DNA from: Desmonostoc vinosum HA7617-LM4
GTDB lineage: Bacteria > Cyanobacteriota > Cyanobacteriia > Cyanobacteriales > Nostocaceae
DNA: 64,000 bases
Direction of reading: 5' to 3'
NCBI GenBank assembly: GCA_019359515.1
Contig: JAHHHC010000027.1
Location: 1-64,000 of the forward strand
The translations under genes and the position numbers were made by a program. Positions 17,003 through 26,914 of this stretch are shown piece after piece; positions within the stretch are counted from its first letter, which is position 1, and the number at the start of each line of letters is the position of its first letter. A model generated the notes under the pieces. That model was not told the origin of the DNA. It was given only the letters and a program-made list of their open reading frames with translations, and did not search any database.

Positions 17003-18982
17003 ATGCTAGAACAAGGTACTATCAGTATTCATACTGAGAATATTTTCCCAATTATCAAGAAGTCGCTTTACTCAGATCACCAAATCTTCTTGCGGGAACT
17101 GGTATCCAACGCTGTAGACGCCATTCAAAAACTGAAGATGGTATCCCGCGCCGGAGATTATGCTGGTGATATAGGCGAACCAGAAATTGAAATTGTCATA
17201 GATAAAGACAAAAAAACCCTGTCTATCTCCGATAACGGTATCGGGATGACAGCCGAAGAAGTCAAGAAATACATCAATCAGGTTGCCTTCTCCAGTGCCG
17301 AAGAATTTATTCACAAGTATCAAGGCAAATCAGATCAACCGATTATTGGTCACTTTGGTCTTGGCTTTTACTCATCCTTCATGGTGGCACAAAAGGTAGA
17401 AATTGACACTCTCTCATACCAAGAAGGAGAATCAGCAGTCCACTGGACTTGTGATGGTTCCCCAGAGTTTACCCTAGAAGATTCACCCCGCACAATTCGC
17501 GGTACTACTATCACCCTCACCCTGCAAGGAGAAGAGGAAGAATTTTTAGAGTCAGCACGGATTAAAAATCTTGTCAAGACCTATTGCGACTTCATGCCAG
17601 TACCAATCAAAATGGATGGTGAAGTATTAAATAGGCAAAAAGCACCGTGGCGGGAGTCTCCTAGTGGCTTGAGTCAAGAAGATTATTTAGAGTTTTACCG
17701 TTACTTGTATCCTTTTCAGGAAGAACCGCTGCTGTGGGTGCATCTCAATACAGATTATCCCTTCATCATCAACGGCATTCTGTATTTTCCTAAGATGAAG
17801 CCAGATGTAGATGTTACCAAAGGGCAAATCAAACTATTTTGCAACCAAGTCTTTGTTAGCGACAACTGCGAAGAAATTATCCCACAATTTTTGATGCCAA
17901 TGCGCGGTGTGATTGATAGCACCGATATTCCCTTGAACGTATCTCGCAGCGCATTGCAAGGCGATCGCACCGTGCGGAAAATAGGCGATTATATTGCTAA
18001 AAAGGTAGGCGATCGCCTTAAAGAACTCTACCGCGACAACCGTGAACAATACATCAGTGCTTGGAAAGACCTTGGTACCTTTGTAAAATTTGGTGTTCTC
18101 AACGACGAGAAATTTAAAAAGCAAATCGAAGACATCATCATCTTTCGCACCACAGCAGAAAAAGTGGGGAATAGCGAAACCGCTGCGGTTCAGGTTCAAA
18201 CTAGCGAAGATGACGCTTGGCAAGATGTCACACCTTCCCCCGACTCTCAACCAACTTCCACCTCCCCATACACCACCCTCAAAGAATACCTAGAACGTAA
18301 CAAAGAACGCCACGAAAACCGCGTTTTCTACAGCACCGATGAAGCAACCCAAGCCACATACATAGAACTACATAAAAATCAAGGCTTGGAAGTCCTGTTT
18401 ATGGACTCCTTCATCGATACCCACTTTATTAACTTCCTAGAGAGGGAATATCAAGACGTTAAATTTACGCGGGTAGACTCAGACCTTGATAATACCCTGC
18501 TCGATAAAGATAAAGCCGGGGAAATAGTTGACCCCAAAACCAACAAAACCCGCAGCGAGACAATTAAAGAGTTATTCGAGAAATCCCTCAACAAACCTAG
18601 ACTTAATATCCGCACCGAAGCATTGAAATCCGATGATCCTCAAGGTACACCACCTGCGATCGTCCTGCTACCAGAGATACTGCGCCGCCTGCGGGAAATG
18701 AACGCCATGATGCAACAGCAGTCAGCAGATTTCCCCGAAGACCACATTTTGCTAGTGAATACCGCCCACCCATTGATTCAAAATCTCACACATCTCAATC
18801 AAGGTAGTATCATTCAAGATGATGGTCAATCATCAACAAACCCGTTAGTAAACCTGATTTGCCAACACGTTTATGATTTGGCGCTGATGTCGCAGAAAGG
18901 GTTTGACGCTGAAGGAATGAAATCTTTTGTCGAACGTTCCAACGAAGTACTCACCAAACTGACAGAACAAGCCAGTAGGTAG
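17003..18982 (+). CDS. htpG: Molecular chaperone HtpG (Hsp90)
   Basis: Dimeric ATP-driven chaperone of the cytosol. The 659-residue protein opens MLEQGTISIHTENIFPIIKK and has the GHKL ATPase residues Glu32, Asn36 and Asp39 (RELVSNAVDAIQKL), DNGIGM near 80 and the lid/G3 motif GHFGLGFYSSFMVA. The middle domain carries LNVSRSALQGDRTVRKI and the C-terminal dimerisation domain NLTHLNQGS...NPLVNLICQHVYDLALM. Length is typical of cyanobacterial HtpG. ATG 17003 follows AGACGGATAACC; no strong Shine-Dalgarno is seen. It is monocistronic. Confidence 0.96.
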   Translation: MLEQGTISIHTENIFPIIKKSLYSDHQIFLRELVSNAVDAIQKLKMVSRAGDYAGDIGEPEIEIVIDKDKKTLSISDNGIGMTAEEVKKYINQVAFSSAEEFIHKYQGKSDQPIIGHFGLGFYSSFMVAQKVEIDTLSYQEGESAVHWTCDGSPEFTLEDSPRTIRGTTITLTLQGEEEEFLESARIKNLVKTYCDFMPVPIKMDGEVLNRQKAPWRESPSGLSQEDYLEFYRYLYPFQEEPLLWVHLNTDYPFIINGILYFPKMKPDVDVTKGQIKLFCNQVFVSDNCEEIIPQFLMPMRGVIDSTDIPLNVSRSALQGDRTVRKIGDYIAKKVGDRLKELYRDNREQYISAWKDLGTFVKFGVLNDEKFKKQIEDIIIFRTTAEKVGNSETAAVQVQTSEDDAWQDVTPSPDSQPTSTSPYTTLKEYLERNKERHENRVFYSTDEATQATYIELHKNQGLEVLFMDSFIDTHFINFLEREYQDVKFTRVDSDLDNTLLDKDKAGEIVDPKTNKTRSETIKELFEKSLNKPRLNIRTEALKSDDPQGTPPAIVLLPEILRRLREMNAMMQQQSADFPEDHILLVNTAHPLIQNLTHLNQGSIIQDDGQSSTNPLVNLICQHVYDLALMSQKGFDAEGMKSFVERSNEVLTKLTEQASR

Positions 18983-18989
18983 AAACAGT

Positions 18990-19223
18990 AACCCATTCTT
19001 AAAAAAGCGACGCGGGGATGGGGAGACGCGGGGACGCGGGGACGGGGAGACACGGAGAAAATTTCTCCCTCATCTCCCCCACCTCCCCCACCTCCCCTTT
19101 CAAGGGTAGGTTTTTCATATTCAGTCTGAAAAAGCCTATTTTTCCGTTCCGAAATCTTTCTCCGCGTCCCCGTGTCCCCGCGTCTCCGCGTCAACCAAAA
19201 TGCGAAATCTAAAAAACCTACCC
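18990..19223. repeat. Complex foldback of G-rich repeats
   Basis: GACGCGGGGACGCGGGGACGG-type sequence (about 19008-19055) is complementary to TCCGCGTCCCCGTGTCCCCG-type sequence (19161-19192). Inside lies the smaller hairpin AGGTTTTTCATATTCAG / CTGAAAAAGCCT, and GGGTAGGTTTTT (19104-19115) pairs with AAAAAACCTACCC (19211-19223). No ORF is credible. It fills the htpG-rpmB gap. Confidence 0.65.
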
Positions 19224-19364
19224 ATAAGAGCCTCCCTCATCTCCCATACTTCGACTGCTTCGACTACGCTCAGCACAAGTCCGCTCAGTACAAGTTCCCA
19301 ATTCCCATTCCCCAAGCTCTAAAATAGAAAGGTTGTATTAAAGTCAAAACAGGAGATAGTTGAA

Positions 19365-19601
19365 ATGTCTCGCCGCTGTGAACTCACTGGTAAAAAGGCA
19401 AATAACGCCTTTGCAATTTCTCACTCCCACCGCCGTACAAAGCGCCTTCAGCAAGTCAACCTGCAAAGCAAGCGCGTTTGGTGGCCAAGTGGTAATCGCT
19501 GGGTAAGACTCAAGCTGTCTACCAAAGCAATCAAAACCCTGGAAATCAGAGGGTTAGAAGCAATGGCAAAAGAAGCTGGTATCAACCTAAACCATTACTA
19601 G
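19365..19601 (+). CDS. rpmB: 50S ribosomal protein L28
   Basis: The 78-residue L28 begins [20 protein letters not shown] and contains [20 protein letters not shown] and [18 protein letters not shown], all standard for bacterial L28. It is highly basic. ACAGGAGATAGTTGAA provides a good ribosome site before ATG 19365, and a strong terminator follows 20 nt after the stop, so the gene is monocistronic. Confidence 0.97.
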   Translation: MSRRCELTGKKANNAFAISHSHRRTKRLQQVNLQSKRVWWPSGNRWVRLKLSTKAIKTLEIRGLEAMAKEAGINLNHY

Positions 19602-19620
19602 AAACAACAAGCATTGCACA

Positions 19621-19641
19621 GACGCGCCATGGCGCGTCTTT
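19621..19641 (+). terminator. rpmB terminator
   Basis: Perfect palindrome GACGCGCCATGGCGCGTC (19621-19638) followed by TTTAA. Its 20-nt distance from the rpmB stop supports termination. Confidence 0.75.
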
Positions 19642-19707
19642 AACCGAAAGATTTGCATTGCGATCGCAAATTCAATTGCTATAAATCCTATATATTTTTC
19701 CCTTTTA

Positions 19708-19731
19708 CCTCCCCATCACAGGGAGGTTTTT
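19708..19731 (+). terminator. Second hairpin-T terminator downstream of rpmB
   Basis: CCTCCC (19709-19714) pairs with GGGAGG (19721-19726) and is followed by TTTTT. It may act as a back-up terminator. Confidence 0.55.
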
Positions 19732-19739
19732 AATTACTT

Positions 19740-20231
19740 AATAAGCTAATCTGCCTTTAACTTGCATAATCCTTTGCCTCAGAAAGACGCGGGGACGCGG
19801 GGAAGGGGAGACGCGGGGATGCAATTTGAATGATTATTAGCTTACTACTTTGCATTCAATTGACATGTTTTCTTTAACAGATGGGTATTATAAGCCTACT
19901 CCGCTAACAATATCTTCATAAAATTGTTTTCAAAAAAAAATCTAGATCCGCAAATTTACTGTAACTTCATGGTATTAACATCCCTCAATTTTAATAATTT
20001 AACAATTTGATATAAATCAGTATTTTCCTAATGCAACTGAACAATTGATCAATGATATAACCTTAAAAACCGCATTTTGCCGTGACCAAAATTATTAATT
20101 ATTTAGTGTAAAAAATGCATTAAACACAAAAATCCTCTTATCTTTTTGACTGCGAAATTACTTTGCAGGCATGATTAACAACATCAAAAAATCTCATATA
20201 CCAATACAAAATACTTGACAGGGAAGCAACT
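19740..20231 (+). promoter_or_regulatory. Long AT-rich upstream region of hpsA
   Basis: 490 nt without a credible ORF. It includes a G-rich repeat at 19784-19819 and a very AT-rich tract from 19850 onward ending in the ribosome site CAGGGAAG before hpsA. hps genes are hormogonium-induced in Nostoc punctiforme, so the regulated promoter is expected here; I could not identify a specific sigma-factor box. Confidence 0.45.
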
Positions 20232-23200
20232 ATGACTCGAAAACGTCAACTAGTCAAGGCGATTCAAAAGTTATTCACACAAATTTTTCAGCAGTCTATC
20301 TCTGCAATTAAAAAGCAGATTCTTTGGCTACTGCGAACCTTATTTAATACTAAAAAAAGACGCAGCCTAGCAAATGCTGGTTTTGTGTTGCCTACAGTGG
20401 CAATGGTGGCATTAGTAGTAGTTTTGTTGACAACTGCAATTTTATTTCGGTCTTTTGAACGAGCAAAAAATGCTAGTAATGTTCGAGTGAATGAGGCTAC
20501 TCTGCAAGCTGCTGTCCCTGCCTTAGAAAGAGCTAAAGCAAAAATCACTGAACTGTTTGCTGACCCCACTTTGCCACGTGCTGTCCCATCAAACGCAACA
20601 TTCTACAATACTTTAACTTCTAAACTTCCAGCCTATACATTGGGTGATGAAACTCCCATAACCCTGACTTATGACATTGACAAAGATAATACAGTTGAAG
20701 AAAGTACATCTTTAGAAAATCAAGAAAATCTGAAAACAGCTTGGAAATTTCCTGCCGATACAGACAATAATGGCAAATTTGATAGCTTTATTCTCTACTC
20801 CATCTACTTACGCACTCCCCCCCAAACTGGGATTACCCAAACCAGAAAGAGAATACCACTAGATGCCAGAACCCCTCCTATGCTACCAGCCAAAGCAGGC
20901 GGAGCTTGTGATTCGGCAGGTGAGACTAGTGCCAGCTTAGTAGGCGCTTCTGGTTGGTATAAGCTACCAACTGGCGAATTGAAAAAAAGCTTCTTCGTAT
21001 ATACCGCAACAGTTCCCATTAGTAGTTTAGGTGGTCTTGATACAACCAAATATGAAGAGTATCGAGGTAATAAGGGCTTCTCTGCTTTAGAAATGCAACA
21101 AGACCGCAGTCAAGTTCCTATTACCAATAATGCTGTTGTTTATGAGGATGACTTAGATATTACACCCGGCCCTAGATTCCGTTTGAATGGACGTATTTTC
21201 ACTAACAGTAATTTATTCACTGCTAAAACTAATCAGGATATAACCTTATTTCAGGTTAGTAGTAGATATTCTTGTTATTACGAACGAGAAAATGGCAAAA
21301 TAGTTGTTGGCGGGAATATTGGAACTAGTAACCCAATCAGCACAAGTGATGTAGGTGGAACTCAGGTACATTTATTTAAAGAAAATGATACACCTAACAC
21401 AACTTTATCTTTTGCATCTACTAATAAATCCACCTCAAATAAATCGAATGAAATTGCCTATAATAGTCAAGCTTATGCTCAACGCATAGACTTATTAGTG
21501 AAGGCACAATTAGTTAATGCCAGTACTACTGATCCTGACGAAATCCAAACTAATATAACTAAGCGAATTGCAAACGATCCCAGCTTAAGCGCGAGTAAAG
21601 TACGTCAAGAAGAATTGGAAAGTTGGTTCCGTAAACGTACTCGGCGTGTACCATTTAGAGAAGTAAATTATGGTACTTCTGGTATTCAAAAATCTGCTGG
21701 TGTGGACTACACCACAGCAGATGCAGCTACCTTTATGAAAGGTTCTGGTAATACACTACGTCCAATGGATAGCTGGATCTATCCAACGGATACTAATACA
21801 ACACTGACGTTAGAAACAGGACAGCTACCTACTAGAGATCCAGACATTGTAGATAATACTCCCGTCATAGAAACAGACTTAGGCGATCGCATCGTAGTAG
21901 GTAACAATCTGCCTGAACTCAAATGGGACGGCACAAAATTTGTCGGAGAGGATGTTCCCGAAACCATCACTGGTGTGAAATGGACAGGTAGCACTACCAA
22001 AGATCGTACTCGTACCACTCGCGTTAGACAGTTATCAGATTTGGGGGTGACTGGACGTGACGGATTCTGGGAAATTTCGGCTGCTTCACCCCGCGCTGAT
22101 GTTCTTAGTGTAGTTGGGGGACTGCGAGTAATTACAGGTGCAGGAACATATAGAAGGACGGGTTCAGGACTACCTGCTACTGCTTCATCATTAGTAGTTT
22201 GGCCTGACACTATGCCTATGCTTGTACCCGATGCTGACGATCCTCTGGATGCCAGTAAACAAAAGCGTGGTGATTTGGTGATGCGTGCCACAGCAGTTTA
22301 TCACTACAACCATGATTCTTATGCTCCTCAAGCAGCTACAGCAGATAATTATCAAACACCCGTAGCCTGCGTCAGTAGCTACTACAACCCTACTAATCAA
22401 ACGACAGCAACTACAAACACCTACGATCCCCTTGATCCCGCAACAGCAGCAGCTTCCAACAATGGGATCGTTTATGAAATTTCCGAAACAACATCTGATG
22501 AAGTAACTAGAGGGCAGACGTTAACCAGTGGACTATTTACAACTACTGCGACGAATGCTGATGATGTAACAAACACTGCTGTAGATTTGCTTGATCGCCT
22601 AAAATATCAAGCCAACTTGAAATTTCCCAACGGTCGTTTTGTAAATCCGCTACTGCGGCAAGCACTAGAAAAAGCAACAGATAAAGACCTCACTCTATCT
22701 GAACAATCAGCAATTGATTCCACAATCTGTGCAATAGAAATTGCTGATGGGACTCTTGATCCGAGTGAAACTTACATTCCTAATGGTGCAATCAAGGAAA
22801 CTACATTTCTTGATGCTAGACAAATTAAGGCTATAGATAAAGGTGCTGGATTAACTGGAAACTACAATCTAGAAGTTGAACAGCGCCAACCATTAGAAAT
22901 TCGTGCCACTGTCATAAACTTAGGTGATTCAAGTCTGGGTGGGCTACGCAAAACTTCAATCACTGGTATTTGGTCTAACGAATATCTGTTGCCTAATAGT
23001 GGCATCATCTATGCCTCTCGTGAGGATGCTCAAAAAGATGCTAGTGACTTAACCAGTGAAAATATAAGCGCCAGTGACTATAGGCTCGATCCGGAGCGGC
23101 GACCCAACGCCATTATGTTGATTAATGGCAGTGACTTGAGTCGCCAGAACGATTACAGGGCAGAAGAAAAAGGCTTAATTTTTGTAACTGATCTGCCAGC

Positions 23201-25061
23201 TTATGTCAAAGGCAATTTTAATCTGCACACCAAGCAAGAATTTAAAGGTACGGGTCTTTTACCTCTTCCAAGTGATTCTACTTACGATAGTAAATTTTAC
23301 ACTCGTGCTGAGGCAGATCGCGATCCTAACTTTGCCTGTCGTCCTAGTGACCCTAGACTACCCAATTGCACAACTGGCGAAAGCTGGCGACCAGCATCAG
23401 TGATTGCCGATGCTGTCACTTTGTTATCTGATAACTTCCGCTATGGTTTCCGCAATGAGGGTGATTACGATCTGCGAAATAACCAAGGCAGTGACCCTAA
23501 CCTAGTACTCAAACGATTGAAGCAGGGTTTCTGGAATAACAACTTCGTCACTTCATCTAATTTCTTCACTGCATCTAATGATGATTCCTACTATAGAGGT
23601 ACTCCCACTGCTACTGATTCGGCAATTTATAACAGTTCTTACTTAAATAACTTCGTCACGCCCATTCAGCGTCGAGGAACTTTCCCAGAGTATGTCATGG
23701 AGATGTGCTTCAAGATACCAGTTTCGGAATGTGGAGCAACTGATTGGTATATTGGTTTAGATAATGATAATGACCAAACCAATGATAAAGATCCAACCAA
23801 TGGTTTGAAGCTAGCAGATATCAAAAAAAAATCTAGTGATAGTGACGTAATAAATGCTGCAAAAACCAAACTATTAGCTGGTACTACCGCCCAACCGCCA
23901 AGGGCTGGTTTTGAACGATTTGCCCGCCGGGTTGCGTTCAAACGAAGTAGTTCTGGAAAACTGGTTAATAGTTCTAATGCTGAGTTTACCGCTTTTAATC
24001 AAACTACTCCCGTTGTATTAGGTATAAAAACAGTATCTGGAAATAAAGTGGTAGACTCTTTTACTGGTAGCACCATACCTGAGACAGCGGATAATGCGCT
24101 ATGGTTTGCAACCACAACAAGTACTTCTACTACTTCGCCAGCATTCAACACCAGTGAGATAAAATACGATAACACTCGTCGTCTATTCTTCAGGTATCCC
24201 CAAGTACCAGGTGCTTCCGTTTCTTCGCAGAGGGATTTTCCTGGAAGCACGATGACATTTACAAGGGATGAGTATTTCCAACCGTTATTAGAACCTGTTT
24301 TACAATTACAAGTAACGAGCGCAGCACCTCAAGATCAAGATTACGCGAGTTTAGCAGGATCATCATTATCCAGTCTTGTAAAAAATACCAGGTGGTTGTC
24401 TAAGGCAAGTGAAACAACTTTTAATCTAGTAATTGCGGCTGGTGATACTCCTGCCCGCGTGGGTACAACAACGCCGACTACTTACGAAATCAATGGAGGT
24501 TTGCATAACTTTGCACGCTTCTTAGAAAACTGGGATGGAGTAAATGCCAATATCAGCGGTTCATTCATCCAATTTAAACGTAGCATCTACGCCACTGCAC
24601 CATTCCAAGCTCTTGTCAGATCAGGGCCAGCAACTGCTCCTGCAACCTCTTCTGACCCTAATGCTCTTTCCGCTACTGCCAATAATAGTATCTTTATTAG
24701 AGCTCTAAATTCTGCAAGACCTGGTTATACATCAGATAGTACTTTTGTAGGTACTAGTGGTGCTGGGGAAGCGCCTTATTATATGCCCCCTAACCGTAAC
24801 TGGGGTTTTGATGTAGCCTTATTGTCCCAAAATCCAGACTTGTTTGCTCAGCGCTTTGTCATTCCAGCATCAGATCCTCCTAATGAATACTACAGAGAAG
24901 TAGGTCGGGATGACCTTTGGGTGAAAACTCTCTTATGTGCTGTGCAAACTCAAACTACAGATGGGTTTGATACCGCAGATAGTACTTACTTTGGCAGTAG
25001 TTTAAAATTTGCACTACCGACAACTGAACGTCCTAGTAACTGCAAGCTCCAACCATCCTGA
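20232..25061 (+). CDS. hpsA: Hormogonium polysaccharide biosynthesis protein HpsA
   Basis: A 1609-residue giant encoded first in the hps locus, which in Nostoc punctiforme is needed for hormogonium polysaccharide and gliding. After a basic, helical 50-residue leader comes NAG/FVLPTVAMVALVVVLLTTAIL (Gly50/Phe51), a prepilin-like class III segment whose fifth residue is Thr rather than Glu. The remaining 1500 or so residues are Ser/Thr/Asn-rich, with repeated aromatic-Asn motifs, consistent with an extracellular domain. ATG 20232 follows CAGGGAAG. The lack of Glu5 resembles GspK/PilX-type minor pilins (inference). It is followed at 112 nt by hpsB. Confidence 0.9.
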   Translation: MTRKRQLVKAIQKLFTQIFQQSISAIKKQILWLLRTLFNTKKRRSLANAGFVLPTVAMVALVVVLLTTAILFRSFERAKNASNVRVNEATLQAAVPALERAKAKITELFADPTLPRAVPSNATFYNTLTSKLPAYTLGDETPITLTYDIDKDNTVEESTSLENQENLKTAWKFPADTDNNGKFDSFILYSIYLRTPPQTGITQTRKRIPLDARTPPMLPAKAGGACDSAGETSASLVGASGWYKLPTGELKKSFFVYTATVPISSLGGLDTTKYEEYRGNKGFSALEMQQDRSQVPITNNAVVYEDDLDITPGPRFRLNGRIFTNSNLFTAKTNQDITLFQVSSRYSCYYERENGKIVVGGNIGTSNPISTSDVGGTQVHLFKENDTPNTTLSFASTNKSTSNKSNEIAYNSQAYAQRIDLLVKAQLVNASTTDPDEIQTNITKRIANDPSLSASKVRQEELESWFRKRTRRVPFREVNYGTSGIQKSAGVDYTTADAATFMKGSGNTLRPMDSWIYPTDTNTTLTLETGQLPTRDPDIVDNTPVIETDLGDRIVVGNNLPELKWDGTKFVGEDVPETITGVKWTGSTTKDRTRTTRVRQLSDLGVTGRDGFWEISAASPRADVLSVVGGLRVITGAGTYRRTGSGLPATASSLVVWPDTMPMLVPDADDPLDASKQKRGDLVMRATAVYHYNHDSYAPQAATADNYQTPVACVSSYYNPTNQTTATTNTYDPLDPATAAASNNGIVYEISETTSDEVTRGQTLTSGLFTTTATNADDVTNTAVDLLDRLKYQANLKFPNGRFVNPLLRQALEKATDKDLTLSEQSAIDSTICAIEIADGTLDPSETYIPNGAIKETTFLDARQIKAIDKGAGLTGNYNLEVEQRQPLEIRATVINLGDSSLGGLRKTSITGIWSNEYLLPNSGIIYASREDAQKDASDLTSENISASDYRLDPERRPNAIMLINGSDLSRQNDYRAEEKGLIFVTDLPAYVKGNFNLHTKQEFKGTGLLPLPSDSTYDSKFYTRAEADRDPNFACRPSDPRLPNCTTGESWRPASVIADAVTLLSDNFRYGFRNEGDYDLRNNQGSDPNLVLKRLKQGFWNNNFVTSSNFFTASNDDSYYRGTPTATDSAIYNSSYLNNFVTPIQRRGTFPEYVMEMCFKIPVSECGATDWYIGLDNDNDQTNDKDPTNGLKLADIKKKSSDSDVINAAKTKLLAGTTAQPPRAGFERFARRVAFKRSSSGKLVNSSNAEFTAFNQTTPVVLGIKTVSGNKVVDSFTGSTIPETADNALWFATTTSTSTTSPAFNTSEIKYDNTRRLFFRYPQVPGASVSSQRDFPGSTMTFTRDEYFQPLLEPVLQLQVTSAAPQDQDYASLAGSSLSSLVKNTRWLSKASETTFNLVIAAGDTPARVGTTTPTTYEINGGLHNFARFLENWDGVNANISGSFIQFKRSIYATAPFQALVRSGPATAPATSSDPNALSATANNSIFIRALNSARPGYTSDSTFVGTSGAGEAPYYMPPNRNWGFDVALLSQNPDLFAQRFVIPASDPPNEYYREVGRDDLWVKTLLCAVQTQTTDGFDTADSTYFGSSLKFALPTTERPSNCKLQPS

Positions 25062-25173
25062 AGTGTCTGAATAGATAAATAGACCAAGTTAACAGATTTA
25101 ACCTCCACTCCTTTCCTAGTAAGCAATGGGTGTAGTCAACTCGTACTACACCCAATCACAAGAGGAACTAACT

Positions 25174-25812
25174 ATGAACTCATACCAACAGCAAAAATCA
25201 TCTGTCCAGTCCAGCCAGTCTGGTTTTACTATTGTTGAGTCATTGGTGGCGATACTAGTAGCTGCTATTTTACTAACTGCGATCGCACCTGTGTTGGTCA
25301 TATCAACAGCAACTCGTGTGCAAGCCAGACGAGTAGAACTAGCAACTGAAGCAGCTAAAGCCTTCATTGATGCTATTAAGGCTAAAACAGTTTCAGATCC
25401 GGCAATCACCGTCACACTAGCTGCTAGTACAACTAGAACTGTATCTAGCTCAACTAGTGACTATTTACTCAGTAGTGGGTCAGTTCCTACCGCTAGCACT
25501 GGTCTGTATTGCTTTAACAAAAATGGTAGCCTTGCTAACCCCGACTGTACTAGCGATCTGTTTTACATTCAGGCTATGCGCCTTGCTGTTACAGGTACTG
25601 ACCCTGATAAAGGTCAAGGTTATCGTTTGGGAATTCGGGTATATCGTTCAGATGCTTTCATTGGTGCTGGCTCTTTGACTAGTGGAAAAAAAGCAGCAAC
25701 ATTCACCGGGGGACTAGGCGATCGCAAGACGCCAGTAGTGGAAATGACTACTGAAATTGTCAGAGGTCAACCCTCCTATAGGGCTTTGTGCGATCGCCTT
25801 GGTGGTTGTTAA
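25174..25812 (+). CDS. hpsB: Hormogonium polysaccharide secretion pseudopilin HpsB
   Basis: Minor pseudopilin. The leader ends SSQSG and the mature N-terminus is FTIVESLVAILVAAILLTA with Glu5, cut by prepilin peptidase after Gly17. ATG 25174 (MNSYQQQKSSVQ, AGAGGAACTAACT upstream) is chosen because it gives a normal 17-residue leader; the upstream in-frame ATG 25126 would add 16 unneeded residues. The 212-residue protein has the PilV/GspI look, with helix, short strand domain and two Cys near GLYCFNKNG / NPDCTSD. It sits between hpsA and hpsC. Confidence 0.87.
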   Translation: MNSYQQQKSSVQSSQSGFTIVESLVAILVAAILLTAIAPVLVISTATRVQARRVELATEAAKAFIDAIKAKTVSDPAITVTLAASTTRTVSSSTSDYLLSSGSVPTASTGLYCFNKNGSLANPDCTSDLFYIQAMRLAVTGTDPDKGQGYRLGIRVYRSDAFIGAGSLTSGKKAATFTGGLGDRKTPVVEMTTEIVRGQPSYRALCDRLGGC

Positions 25813-25882
25813 CCATAATTATCCCAGCAAACGTAAATGATTTTATGACTCAGTACCCGTCACTCAGGAGAACTCTACCAAA

Positions 25883-26875
25883 ATGAAGATATTGAGGTGG
25901 CTGTTAATTGCTCAGCTAAGACCCTCTCACAAGCAAAATAAAAATAGTGGGTTTACCCTCATTGAACTACTTGTAGCTATGGTATTAGCATTCCTTGTAA
26001 TCACCCCATTATTAGGCTTTATGATTGGCGTTTTAAATACTGACCGCCAAGAACAAGCCAAAGCAAACTCTGAGCAAGAAATTAAAGCGGCGCTTGATTA
26101 TATCGCTCGTGATCTTCAACAAGCTCTGTATATATACGATGACACAGGGATTGCAGCTATCAACTCTCAAATTCCTGCGGTAACAAATGGGGTTCCAGTT
26201 TTAGTATTTTGGAAACGAGAATTTACCAAAGAAGCTGTTGAGATTAAAAATAGTGCTGATGTAGTTCAATTTAAAGACGATTCTTTTGTGTACTCTTTAG
26301 TAGCTTATTATCTAATTAAAGATAATAGTTCTACGTGGTCTCAAGCTGCCCGCATCGCTAGATGGCAAATTAGAGATGGCGTGACAAATAGCACTGGTAG
26401 TAATTGTACTGGATTTCCTACAACCGAAAAATATAGTCTATGTCCAGATAAAGGTTTTAAATCATTAAACTTGTCACAAAAAGGTACAACATTAGAAGAA
26501 AAAATGAATAGTTGGACAAATAGTTTGACAACAGGGGAAACTTACAATCAAAATCCCTTAGTTTTAGTTGATTTTGTAGATCAAACAACAACAGCGCAGG
26601 AAACCCCAACAACAACAGCAACAATAACTTGCCCTAACACCAACTTTAAACAAGTTCCGGCAGCAGCAACTCTTACCAGGAGAAGCTTTTATGCTTGTGT
26701 AGATTCAGTTAGTGCAGATGATAGAAGTGCTGCTGAAGTTTATTTAAGGGGGAACGCGCAAGCTCGCCTAATACAAAATGATGACACTAAGATACGTTAC
26801 GCTCAGAACAAATCTAGTTATTTCCCAAGCGGAAGCATCAAAGTGCAAGGACGTAGCTTCATCTTTAGTAAATAG
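25883..26875 (+). CDS. hpsC: Hormogonium polysaccharide secretion pseudopilin HpsC
   Basis: A 330-residue pseudopilin with leader ending KNSG and mature segment FTLIELLVAMVLAFLVITP, Glu5 present, cut after Gly23. The long C-terminal domain begins with an extended helix (QEIKAALDYIARDLQQALYI), the pattern of PilW/GspJ minor pilins. Later Cys pairs (SNCTGF/YSLCPD) may form disulfides in the periplasm. It begins 70 nt after hpsB and is followed 40 nt later by hpsD. Confidence 0.87.
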   Translation: MKILRWLLIAQLRPSHKQNKNSGFTLIELLVAMVLAFLVITPLLGFMIGVLNTDRQEQAKANSEQEIKAALDYIARDLQQALYIYDDTGIAAINSQIPAVTNGVPVLVFWKREFTKEAVEIKNSADVVQFKDDSFVYSLVAYYLIKDNSSTWSQAARIARWQIRDGVTNSTGSNCTGFPTTEKYSLCPDKGFKSLNLSQKGTTLEEKMNSWTNSLTTGETYNQNPLVLVDFVDQTTTAQETPTTTATITCPNTNFKQVPAAATLTRRSFYACVDSVSADDRSAAEVYLRGNAQARLIQNDDTKIRYAQNKSSYFPSGSIKVQGRSFIFSK

Positions 26876-26914
26876 CTTATATCTTTAGTAAAGCTTAATA
26901 TTAAGTAAGATAAT

